Below are positions 46,834 through 55,374 of a stretch of 64,000 nucleotides of DNA, one piece after another (position 1 is the first letter of the stretch; the number at the start of each line of letters is the position of its first letter). This DNA is from Paracoccaceae bacterium (lineage in GTDB: Bacteria > Pseudomonadota > Alphaproteobacteria > Rhodobacterales > Rhodobacteraceae), in the NCBI GenBank assembly GCA_013003075.1, contig JABDLJ010000005.1, positions 39,268 to 103,267 of the forward strand. The letters run 5' to 3'. Below the pieces are notes generated by a model that saw only the letters and a program-made list of their open reading frames with translations, made no database searches and was not told the origin of the DNA. The position numbers and the translations under genes were made by a program.

Positions 46834-46893
46834 CACTCTTTTCTGTCGCCCGGGACGCGGCGTTTGGTCCGAAAAGAGTGCCAGGACCAAACG
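46834..46893 (+). promoter_or_regulatory. Candidate structured 5' leader: two crossing perfect 10-bp inverted repeats next to the SD
   Basis: cactcttttc (46834-46843) / gaaaagagtg (46871-46880); cgtttggtcc (46861-46870) / ggaccaaacg (46884-46893); SD ggag 46893-46896. Confidence 0.65.
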
Positions 46894-46904
46894 GAGACTT
46901 CTCG

Positions 46905-48248
46905 ATGTCACAAATCCTGATCAAGGGCGCGGCGCTTTGCCTGACGATGGACGATGCGCAAAGCGAATTAACAGGCACCGATATCCTTCTGGAAAACGGG
47001 GCTATTTCCCGCATCGGACCGGGCCTCGATGCGCCGGGGGCCGAGCGCGTCGAAGCCGCTGGCTGTCTTGTCACGCCGGGGCTTGTGAACACGCACCATC
47101 ACCTGTTCCAGACCCTGACCCGCGGGGTGCCGGGCGGGCAGGACGCGCTGCTGTTCGGCTGGCTGCAGACGCTCTATCCGATCTGGGCGCGCTTCGGTCC
47201 CGACGAGATGCGCGTCTCGGCCAGTATCGGGCTGGCCGAGCTGGCGCTGTCCGGGTGCAGCCTGTCGTCCGATCACCTCTACCTTTTTCCCGGCGGCGCG
47301 CGGCTCGATGACACGATCGAGGCGGCGCAGGACATCGGGCTGCGCTTTCATCCCACCCGCGGCGCGATGAGCATCGGGCAAAGCGCCGGTGGGCTGCCGC
47401 CGGACCGGCTTGTAGAGCGGGAAGGCGCGATCCTGGAGGACTGCATCCGGGTCATCGACACCTTCCACGACCCAAAGCCCGGGGCGATGGTGCGTGTCGG
47501 CGTGGCGCCGTGCTCGCCGTTTTCGGTCAGCCGCGAGCTGATGCGCGATGCGGCGCTTCTGGCGCGCGACAAGGGCGTTCGGATGCACACCCATCTGGCC
47601 GAAAACGACGAGGACATATCCTATTCGCTTGCCACGTTCGGATGCCGCCCGGGGCAGTATGCCGAGGATCTGGGCTGGACCGGCGCGGATGTCTGGCACG
47701 CCCATTGCGTCAAGCTCGACAGCGCAGAGATCGATCTTTTCGCGCGCACCCGCACCGGGGTGGCGCATTGCCCGTGCTCGAACTGCCGGCTTGGCTCTGG
47801 CATTGCGCCGGTGCGCGCGATGCGCGATGCCGGCGTTCCGGTGGGCCTGGGTGTCGATGGCTCGGCCTCCAACGACAGCGGCAACCTTGTGGCCGAGGCC
47901 CGCCAGGCGATGCTTCTGCAAAGGGTGTCGCGCGGCGCCGATGCGATGAGCGCGCGCGAGGCGCTGTGGATCGCCACCCGGGGCGGCGCCGAGATCCTCG
48001 GGCGCGACGATTGCGGCCAGATCGCGCCCGGCAAGCGCGCCGATATCGCGATCTGGGATCTTTCGGGCGTCGAGAGCGCGGGAAGCTGGGATCCCGCCGC
48101 CCTGCTGCTCGCCGGTCCTACCGCGGTGCGCGATCTTTTCGTCGAAGGCCGCCAGGTGGTGCGGGACGGGCAGATCGCAACCCTCGATCTGGGCCGCCAG
48201 ATAGAGACGCAGAACCGCCTTGCCGCCGCGCTTGCCGCCGCAAGCTAG
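46905..48248 (+). CDS. Amidohydrolase, 8-oxoguanine deaminase / AtzA-TrzN family
   Basis: 'VTPGLVNTHHHLFQTLTRG', 'MHTHLAENDEDISYS', 'GLGVDGSASNDSGNLVAEARQAMLLQRV'. Confidence 0.87.
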   Translation: MSQILIKGAALCLTMDDAQSELTGTDILLENGAISRIGPGLDAPGAERVEAAGCLVTPGLVNTHHHLFQTLTRGVPGGQDALLFGWLQTLYPIWARFGPDEMRVSASIGLAELALSGCSLSSDHLYLFPGGARLDDTIEAAQDIGLRFHPTRGAMSIGQSAGGLPPDRLVEREGAILEDCIRVIDTFHDPKPGAMVRVGVAPCSPFSVSRELMRDAALLARDKGVRMHTHLAENDEDISYSLATFGCRPGQYAEDLGWTGADVWHAHCVKLDSAEIDLFARTRTGVAHCPCSNCRLGSGIAPVRAMRDAGVPVGLGVDGSASNDSGNLVAEARQAMLLQRVSRGADAMSAREALWIATRGGAEILGRDDCGQIAPGKRADIAIWDLSGVESAGSWDPAALLLAGPTAVRDLFVEGRQVVRDGQIATLDLGRQIETQNRLAAALAAAS

Positions 48249-48261
48249 GCCTTGCCGCGCG

Positions 48262-50043
48262 TCACAGCGGCCAGATAAGCGGGATCATCACCGAGGCCAG
48301 AAGGCCGACCGACAGGTTGAGCGGGATGCCGATCCGCATGAAATCGGTGAACCGGTATCCGCCGGGCCCGTAGACCAGCATGTTGGTCTGATACCCGATC
48401 GGCGTGGCAAAGGACGCCGAGGCCGCCACCATCACCGCGACGACCAGCGGGCGCGCATCGATGCCAAGCGCGGCCGCCAGCCCGATCGCAATCGGGGTGA
48501 CGACGACGGCGACGGCGTTGTTGGAGACAAGCTCGGTCAGGACCGAGGTCAGAAGGTAGATCGCCCAGACCACCAGGAACGGCGGCAGGCCGGCCAGCGA
48601 CGGGGCAATCGCGTTGGCAATCAGCGCAACCGCGCCGGATGCCTCCAGCGCCGCACCGACCGCCAGCATCGCGAAGATCAGCGCCAGAAGCCGCCCGTCG
48701 ACAAACCCGAACGCCTCGTCGGCGTCGATGCAGCGGGTGATCAGCACCAGCGCGACGGCCAGGATCGCCAGCAGGAAGATGGGCGCAACACCGATCGCCG
48801 CAAGGCCCACGATGCTCAGCAGGGCCAGCAGCGCGATCGGCGCATGGCGGCGCCGGAACGCGCGGTCGGACGGCGTCGATATATCCACCAGGTCCATATC
48901 CTGCGCGAGCCGCTTGATATCCGCCGGCGCGCCCTCCAGCAGCAGCGTGTCGCCCACGCGCACCACCAGATCGTCCAGTTGGCGCCCGATATTCTGGTTC
49001 CGGCGATGCACCGCCAGCGGATAGACGCCATAGCGCCGCCGCAGCCGCAGCGTTCCCAGCGACCGGCCGATCATCCGGCAGCCCGGCGAGATCAGCACCT
49101 CGACGGTCTGGGTCTCGACCGAGGACAGCTTATCGACCATGCGGATCTGCTTGCTTTGCTGCAGGCCCAGAAGCTCTGACATCTGGGTGCGCAGAACGAC
49201 GCGGTCGCCGGCCTGAAGCGCCACGCCGCCCATGTTCCGGCGCAGCGATGCATCGCCGCGCAGCACATCGATCAGCCGCACACCGTCGCGCTTGAACAGA
49301 TCGACATCGCCGACCGCCTCGCCGACCAGCGTGCTGTCTTCGGGGATCGCGACCTCGGTGAAGAACTTCATCTTCGATTTGTCCGACAACAGATCGGCCA
49401 TGCTGTCGCGGTCCGGCAATAGCCTCGGCCCGATAAAGCGGATATAGACCATCCCCCAGGCCACCAGAACAATGGCAAGCGGCGTGACCTCGAATATGGT
49501 GAACGCCGCAAGCCCGTTGGCGCGGGCAACGCCGTCGACCAGAAGGTTGGTCGAGGTGCCGATCAGCGTCAGCGTGCCGCCCAGGATCGCGCCATAGCTG
49601 AGCGGGATCAGCAGTTTCGAGGAGCTGACCCCAAGCTTGCGCGCCAGTTGCACGAAGACCGGGATCATCACCACGACGACTGGCGTGTTGGATACGATGG
49701 CCGATGACAGGATCACAAAGCCCATCAGCGCCGCCAGCGCCGATTTCGGCCGCGTGCCGGCCATGGCCTCGGCCTGGCGGGTAAACCAGTCAAGCGCGCC
49801 GGTCCGCACCAGCGCGCCCATGACGATGAACATCGCCGCGATGGTCCAAGGGGCGGGGTTCGACAAGACGTCGAGCGCGGCCTGGTACGGCAGAATGCCC
49901 AGGATCAGCAAAGCCGCGACACCGGCAATCGCAACGACTTCGGTGGGATAGATCTCGCGTATAAAAAGCGTGAACATCGCTCCGACGACGCCAAGCGCGA
50001 CGATTGCCTCGCCATTGGGGCCTAGAAAGGAAAGCTCTGTCAT
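48262..50043 (-). CDS. SLC13-family permease with two TrkA-C (RCK_C) domains
   Basis: 593 aa; 'KLLIPLSYGAILGGTLTLIGTSTNLLVDG', 'TPIGYQTNMLVYGPGGYRFTDFMRIGIPLN'. Confidence 0.92.
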   Translation of the reverse strand: MTELSFLGPNGEAIVALGVVGAMFTLFIREIYPTEVVAIAGVAALLILGILPYQAALDVLSNPAPWTIAAMFIVMGALVRTGALDWFTRQAEAMAGTRPKSALAALMGFVILSSAIVSNTPVVVVMIPVFVQLARKLGVSSSKLLIPLSYGAILGGTLTLIGTSTNLLVDGVARANGLAAFTIFEVTPLAIVLVAWGMVYIRFIGPRLLPDRDSMADLLSDKSKMKFFTEVAIPEDSTLVGEAVGDVDLFKRDGVRLIDVLRGDASLRRNMGGVALQAGDRVVLRTQMSELLGLQQSKQIRMVDKLSSVETQTVEVLISPGCRMIGRSLGTLRLRRRYGVYPLAVHRRNQNIGRQLDDLVVRVGDTLLLEGAPADIKRLAQDMDLVDISTPSDRAFRRRHAPIALLALLSIVGLAAIGVAPIFLLAILAVALVLITRCIDADEAFGFVDGRLLALIFAMLAVGAALEASGAVALIANAIAPSLAGLPPFLVVWAIYLLTSVLTELVSNNAVAVVVTPIAIGLAAALGIDARPLVVAVMVAASASFATPIGYQTNMLVYGPGGYRFTDFMRIGIPLNLSVGLLASVMIPLIWPL

Positions 50044-50070
50044 CTGCGCGGTGCCCGGTCTCTCTGCGCG

Positions 50071-50997
50071 CTATCTTTGCGGGGTATCGCGGCGAAGGGC
50101 AAGGCTCTGGCGGGCGCGGGGCTGCACCAGCAGCACCCCGGCCAGCATCAGCGCCATCGCCCCCCAGATCCAGCCCGAATAGCTCTCGCCGAGGATCAGC
50201 ATCGCCCAGAACACGCCGAAGCCGGTGACAAGGTAGCTGACCTGGACTGCAAAGACCGGACCGGCGCGGCCGACCATCCAGACATAGCCGGTATAGGCCG
50301 CCGCGTGGATCACCGAGGCCAGGATAAGCGCGTATTCGGGGCGTCCCAGGCCAGCGGCAGGGTTGATGAAGCTGCCGGTGGCCCATGTCAGGGGCAGGGT
50401 GAGGATCGCGCCCAGAAGCGATGCGCCCGCCAGCACCTGCAGCGGGCTCAGCCCCGCGGTGCCCCATCTGGCCACCACGTTGCCCTCAAGCCCATAGAAA
50501 AGCGGCGCGATCAAAGCCAGCGGGATGAAGGCGATCATCGCCCGGTCCGGCAGCGAGGCCTCGGGCCCCACGATCAGCGCGACGCCCGCCAGCCCCAGAA
50601 GCAGCCCGCCGAGGCGCAGAACGCTGAAGCGCTCGATCGCCAGCAACAGCGCGATGGGAAAGGCGAACATCGGCACCAACGACAGAAGGATCGAGATCAG
50701 CCCCGCAGGCAGCTCGGCGGCGGCGCGGTAAGAGGCCGAGTTGGGCAGGATCGTCCCGATCAGCGCGATCACCAGGTAGACGCGGATCTGCCGGGCACCG
50801 AATGGCAGCGGCGTGCCGCGCGCGGCAAGAAGGCCGCCCAGAAGCGCGGCGCCGATCACCATCTGCCAGAATACCAGGCCCAGGGGCGGGTTGCCCTCGC
50901 TGACCGCGATCTTGGCAAGCGGCTGGGTGGCGCCCCAGGCGGCACCGAGAATGGCCAGAAGAACGATCAGCCAGGCGGTTTGGCGCGGGCGGGACAC
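50071..50997 (-). CDS. EamA/DMT-family transporter
   Basis: 10-TM drug/metabolite transporter with two EamA repeats. Confidence 0.87.
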   Translation of the reverse strand: MSRPRQTAWLIVLLAILGAAWGATQPLAKIAVSEGNPPLGLVFWQMVIGAALLGGLLAARGTPLPFGARQIRVYLVIALIGTILPNSASYRAAAELPAGLISILLSLVPMFAFPIALLLAIERFSVLRLGGLLLGLAGVALIVGPEASLPDRAMIAFIPLALIAPLFYGLEGNVVARWGTAGLSPLQVLAGASLLGAILTLPLTWATGSFINPAAGLGRPEYALILASVIHAAAYTGYVWMVGRAGPVFAVQVSYLVTGFGVFWAMLILGESYSGWIWGAMALMLAGVLLVQPRARQSLALRRDTPQR

Positions 50998-51012
50998 CGG
51001 ACGCGGCGCCGC

Positions 51013-51825
51013 TCAGGGCTGGGCGGCGGCCAGCAGGCCGCCCGCGCGCAGCGGCGCGATGCGGGTGGCCTTGCCGGTTCTGTCGTCGGTTTCGACATAA
51101 ACCCCCGACAGGGTCGCCTCGCCGGCGGCTGGCGTGAAGCGCGCCTTGGGCATGCCGGTCACGAACCGCCGCAACGGCTCGGCCTTGTCCATGCCGATCA
51201 CCGAGTTGTAGTCGCCGCACATGCCCGCATCGGTCATGTAGCCGGTGCCGCCGGGCAGGATGATCGCATCGCCGGTCGGAACATGCGTGTGGGTGCCGAC
51301 GACAAGGCTCGCCCGGCCGTCGCACCAATGGCCGAACGCCATCTTTTCAGAGGTCGCCTCGCAATGGATATCGACAATGCTGACGTTGACCAGACCGCCC
51401 AGCGGGTGGCGTTTGAGCACCGTATCGACCGCCGAGAAAGGATCGTCGAAGGCACGCTTCATGAAGACCTGCCCCAGCGCCTGGGTGACGAGCACCTTGC
51501 GCCCGCCGGGCGCATCGAAGACCCGTGCGCCGCTGCCCGGTGCGTCCTTGGCGAAATTGAGCGGCCGGATGATGCGTGGCTCGGACGAGGCGAACTGCAG
51601 CATATCCTTCTGGTCGAAGGCGTGATCGCCCAGCGTCAGAACATCCGCGCCAGCTTCCAGCAGGGTCTTGGCATGGGCGCCGGACAGGCCGACACCGCTG
51701 GTTGCGTTCTCGGCATTGATGACCACGAAATCGAGCCTCAGATCCGCACGCAGCCCGGACAGGCGCTCGGTGACGGCCTTGCGGCCGGCGCGTCCCATCA
51801 CATCGCCAAGAAACAGAAGTCTCAT
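51013..51825 (-). CDS. YmdB-family metallophosphoesterase
   Basis: 'MRLLFLGDVMGRAGRKAVTERL', 'NAENATSGVGLSGAHAKTLLEAGADVLTLGDHAFD'. Confidence 0.92.
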   Translation of the reverse strand: MRLLFLGDVMGRAGRKAVTERLSGLRADLRLDFVVINAENATSGVGLSGAHAKTLLEAGADVLTLGDHAFDQKDMLQFASSEPRIIRPLNFAKDAPGSGARVFDAPGGRKVLVTQALGQVFMKRAFDDPFSAVDTVLKRHPLGGLVNVSIVDIHCEATSEKMAFGHWCDGRASLVVGTHTHVPTGDAIILPGGTGYMTDAGMCGDYNSVIGMDKAEPLRRFVTGMPKARFTPAAGEATLSGVYVETDDRTGKATRIAPLRAGGLLAAAQP

Positions 51826-51898
51826 GCGCCCAAGGGGTAGGGGCTGCGTGGGCGATGCGCAAGAGCCGGCGGCGGCACTCGGCGGAAAAGGGCAGGCT

Positions 51899-51929
51899 GC
51901 CTCCGGCGGCGATATTTGAAACACTTGGA
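51899..51929 (-). repeat. 31-nt dispersed 3'-flanking element, copy 2
   Basis: Minus strand ccaagtgtttcaaatatcgccgccggaggca, identical to 34825-34855. Confidence 0.85.
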
Positions 51930-51954
51930 CGCGGGCGGCGCGCCCTGGCGACCC

Positions 51955-52524
51955 TCAGGGCGCCTCGCCGCAGCGCGCGATGCCCCTTTCGGTGACGATG
52001 GCGCCGAGCGGCTGGTCGGTGGGCTCTTGCGGCAGCGGCGCGGGGGCGCGCTGTGCGCCGAAGGCAAAGCCGATCGCCAGAACCGGGCCGCGGGTGCGCA
52101 AGTGCTGCAACGTCCTGTCGTAGTAGCCGCCGCCATATCCAAGCCGGGCGCCGCCGGCATCGAAGGCGACAAGCGGCACGATCACGATATCGGGGATCAG
52201 CGGATCGGCCCTGGCCGGCACGCGTGCGCCGAAGGGGCCGTCGGTCATGTCGCATCCCGGCGACCAGCGGTGAAACTCCAGCGGCGTGCCGGCACCGGCG
52301 ATCACCGGAACGCAGACCGAAGTGGTCCAGGCGGCCATGACGGGGAGCGGATCGATCTCGGTGCGGATCGGCATGTAGCCGGCCAGGATGCCGCCCGCAT
52401 GGGGCGCAAGGCAGGCGGCCAGATGGGTCTGCGCGGCGCGCTCGGCGGCGGCGTCGGGTTTGGCGATCCTGCGCCGCGCGAAGGCCTCCTTTCGGGCGGC
52501 GGCCTTGGCGGCTTGAAGGCTCAC
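51955..52524 (-). CDS. 5-formyltetrahydrofolate cyclo-ligase
   Basis: 'AAARKEAFARRRIAKPDAA', 'IVPLVAFDAGGARLGYGGGYYDRTL'. Confidence 0.93.
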   Translation of the reverse strand: MSLQAAKAAARKEAFARRRIAKPDAAAERAAQTHLAACLAPHAGGILAGYMPIRTEIDPLPVMAAWTTSVCVPVIAGAGTPLEFHRWSPGCDMTDGPFGARVPARADPLIPDIVIVPLVAFDAGGARLGYGGGYYDRTLQHLRTRGPVLAIGFAFGAQRAPAPLPQEPTDQPLGAIVTERGIARCGEAP

Positions 52525-53903
52525 AGCAGCAGCACCACAGCGAGCCCCAGGAAGGCGAAAAAGCCCACGACGTCGGTGACGGTGGTCACGAATGCGCCCG
52601 AGGCCAGCGCCGGATCGACGCCGATCCGGTCCAGAACGACCGGGATCACGATGCCGGCAAGCCCGGCCATCACCAGGTTGACGACCATCGCGATGGCGAT
52701 CACCACGCCCAGCATCGGCAGCCCGAACCAGGCGATGCCGACGATGCCCATGATCACCGCGAAGATCGCGCCGTTGACCAGCCCCACCAAGACCTCGCGC
52801 CGGATCACGCGCCAGACGTTCGAGCCGGTGAGGTCGCGCGTTGCAATCGCGCGCACCGCCACCGTCAGCGACTGGGTTCCGGCATTGCCGCCCATCGAGG
52901 CGACGATCGGCATCAGCACCGCCAGCGCCACGATCTGGGCGATGGCGTCCTCGAACTGCGCGATCACGAGCGAGGCTGCGATCGCGGTTACCAGGTTGAC
53001 CGCCAGCCAGGGCAGGCGCTGGCGTGTTGTTTCGATGACCTTGTCAGACAGGCTGCCTTCGCCGACACCGGCCAGGCGCAGGATGTCCTCTTCGTGTTCT
53101 TCATCGAGCACCGCCATCGCGTCGTCGATGGTGATCACGCCGACCAGCCGGCCATCGCCGTCCACGACCGGCGCCGAGATCAGGTGGTACTGGTTGAACG
53201 CATAGGCCACGTCGCCCTCGTCCTGGTCGACGGGGATGGTGCGAAAGCTGTCCTCGACGATCGTATCGAGGCGCGTGGCGCGCGGCGATCCCATCAGCTT
53301 GCCCAGCGTGACATAGCCGGTGGGATGCATCCCCGGATCGACCAGGATGATGTGATAGAAATCCTCCGGCAGATCGTCATGGGCACGCATGTGGTCGATC
53401 GCATCGCCCACCGTCCAGTGCTGCGGTGCCAGCACGACCTCGCGCTGCATCAGTCGGCCGGCGGAAAACTCGGGATACGACAGCGCGCGCTCGACGGCGG
53501 CGCGGTCCGCATCGTCCAGCGCCGACAGAAGCACCTCCTGCTGGGGCTCTTCGAGATCCTCCAGAAGGTCCACGACATCGTCGCTTTCCAGGTCGCGCAG
53601 CGCCTCGCCAAGCGCCTCCTGCGGCAAAAGCGCGATCACGTCTTCGCGCAGACCCTCGTCGAGTTCGGAAAGCACTTCGCCATCGATCACGTCCGGCGCA
53701 AGCCGCAGCATGTCGCTGCGCACCGCATCGTCGATCTGTTCCAGAAGGTCGGCGATGTCGGCGGCGTGAAGCTGCGACAGGCTGTCGGAAATCCGGGCCC
53801 CGTCGCCGGCGGTAATCGCCCCACGCACTTCCGACAGGATGCGGTTGTCCAGCGCGTAGGCGTCGTCTTCGCGCACTTCGGTGATATCGCCCGCGTCTGT
53901 CAT
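52521..53903 (-). CDS. mgtE: Magnesium transporter MgtE
   Basis: MgtE_N, CBS pair 'VVDGDGRLVGVITIDDAMAVL', TM domain 'PIVASMGGNAGTQSLTVAVRAIA'. Confidence 0.95.
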   Translation of the reverse strand: MTDAGDITEVREDDAYALDNRILSEVRGAITAGDGARISDSLSQLHAADIADLLEQIDDAVRSDMLRLAPDVIDGEVLSELDEGLREDVIALLPQEALGEALRDLESDDVVDLLEDLEEPQQEVLLSALDDADRAAVERALSYPEFSAGRLMQREVVLAPQHWTVGDAIDHMRAHDDLPEDFYHIILVDPGMHPTGYVTLGKLMGSPRATRLDTIVEDSFRTIPVDQDEGDVAYAFNQYHLISAPVVDGDGRLVGVITIDDAMAVLDEEHEEDILRLAGVGEGSLSDKVIETTRQRLPWLAVNLVTAIAASLVIAQFEDAIAQIVALAVLMPIVASMGGNAGTQSLTVAVRAIATRDLTGSNVWRVIRREVLVGLVNGAIFAVIMGIVGIAWFGLPMLGVVIAIAMVVNLVMAGLAGIVIPVVLDRIGVDPALASGAFVTTVTDVVGFFAFLGLAVVLLL

Positions 53904-54022
53904 GCCTGCCCCGTCTTGCTGCGCCTGCCCTGATTTGCGGACAATAAGCGAAGGACTTTCAAAGAAACAGAGGTCTTCCCACGATTTACCTGCCATCGCA
54001 TGCGCCCTAGGCTGCAATCGAC

Positions 54023-55333
54023 ATGACCAAAGCCGACACACCGCAGCTGATCCTTGGCCAGACGTTGGCCTTTTCGGGCGATCCTTTCGCCGAGGGGCTG
54101 GCCGCGGCCCGGCACGAGCGGCGCGGCGGCGTCCTGATCCGGGGCGGCGTGATCGAAAAGGTCGGCGCCGCCGAGGCGCTGCGCGCCGCCAATCCGCAGG
54201 CCGCGGTCACCGATCATGGCGAGGCGCTTTTGTGCGCGGGCTTCGTGGATGCGCACGCCCATTACCCTCAGACGCCGATCATCGCCAGTTGGGGCAAGCA
54301 GCTGATCGACTGGCTGAACACCTATACCTTTCCCCAAGAGATGCGGTTTCAGGACGAGGCCTATGCCGCCGAGGTCGCGCACCGATACCTCGACCTGGTG
54401 CGCGCGCATGGCACGACGACCGTCTGCAGCTATTGCACGATCCATCCGCAAAGCGTGACCGCGTTCTTCGAGGCGGCCGCAACCCGCAACATGCGGGTGC
54501 TGGCGGGCAAGACCTGCATGGACCGCAACGCGCCGGATGGCCTGAAAGACACCGCGCAATCGGCCTATGACGACAGCAAGGCGCTTCTGGAGCGCTGGCA
54601 CGGGCAGGGCCGCGCGTCATACGTGATCACGCCGCGGTTTTCGCCCACCTCGACGCCAGAGCAGCTGTCGGCGCTGGGTGCGCTTTGGGCCGAGCATCCT
54701 GGGTGCCTGATGCAGACGCATCTTTCCGAGCAGACCGACGAATGCGCGTGGGTGGCGCGGCTCTACCCCGAGGCGCGCGATTATCTCGATACCTACGAGA
54801 TGCACGGGCTCTTGGGCGCTGGCGGGCTTTACGGGCACGCCATCCACCTGACCGACCGGGAAAAGGCGCGGCTGCTCGAGACCGGCGCGTCGCTCATCCA
54901 CTGCCCGACCTCCAATACCTTCATCGGCTCGGGGCTTTTCGACATGGACGGGCTCAGATCGGCCGGACACAGCGTCGGTCTTGCGACCGATACCGGGGGC
55001 GGGTCGTCCTTTTCGATGCTGCGCACCATGGCCTCGGCCTACGAGATCGCCCAGCTGCGCGGCCGCGCGCTGCACCCGGCAGAGCTTGTCTGGCTGGCCA
55101 CCCAAGGCTCGGCCCGGGCGCTGAAGATGGACCGCAGGATCGGCAATCTCGCGCCGGGGCTGGAGGCCGATATCGTGGTGCTGGATCTGGCCTCGACACC
55201 GGCCATTGCGCAGGCGGCCGAGCGCGCCGACACGATCTGGGCGGCGGTCTTTCCAACCATCATGATGGGCGATGACCGGGCGATCCGGCAAACCTACATC
55301 GCGGGCCAGCCTGCGCATGCGGGCGCGGGCTGA
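54023..55333 (+). CDS. guaD: Guanine deaminase
   Basis: 'LLCAGFVDAHAHYPQTPIIASWGKQLIDWLNTYTFPQE', 'MQTHLSEQTDE', 'GLATDTGGGSSFSMLRTM'. Confidence 0.92.
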   Translation: MTKADTPQLILGQTLAFSGDPFAEGLAAARHERRGGVLIRGGVIEKVGAAEALRAANPQAAVTDHGEALLCAGFVDAHAHYPQTPIIASWGKQLIDWLNTYTFPQEMRFQDEAYAAEVAHRYLDLVRAHGTTTVCSYCTIHPQSVTAFFEAAATRNMRVLAGKTCMDRNAPDGLKDTAQSAYDDSKALLERWHGQGRASYVITPRFSPTSTPEQLSALGALWAEHPGCLMQTHLSEQTDECAWVARLYPEARDYLDTYEMHGLLGAGGLYGHAIHLTDREKARLLETGASLIHCPTSNTFIGSGLFDMDGLRSAGHSVGLATDTGGGSSFSMLRTMASAYEIAQLRGRALHPAELVWLATQGSARALKMDRRIGNLAPGLEADIVVLDLASTPAIAQAAERADTIWAAVFPTIMMGDDRAIRQTYIAGQPAHAGAG

Positions 55334-55374
55334 CGCGGCGGTTTGCCTTGTTGGGCGCGCCGCGCCCGAAGCCC

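Noticed and set aside
50077-51840. 587-aa plus-strand ORF
   Set aside because: Antisense of EamA and YmdB-family genes; shadow composition.
51826-51954. Possible 6S RNA adjacent to 5-formyl-THF cyclo-ligase
   Set aside because: The gap is only about 130 nt, largely occupied by the dispersed repeat, with no 6S-like long hairpin recognised.
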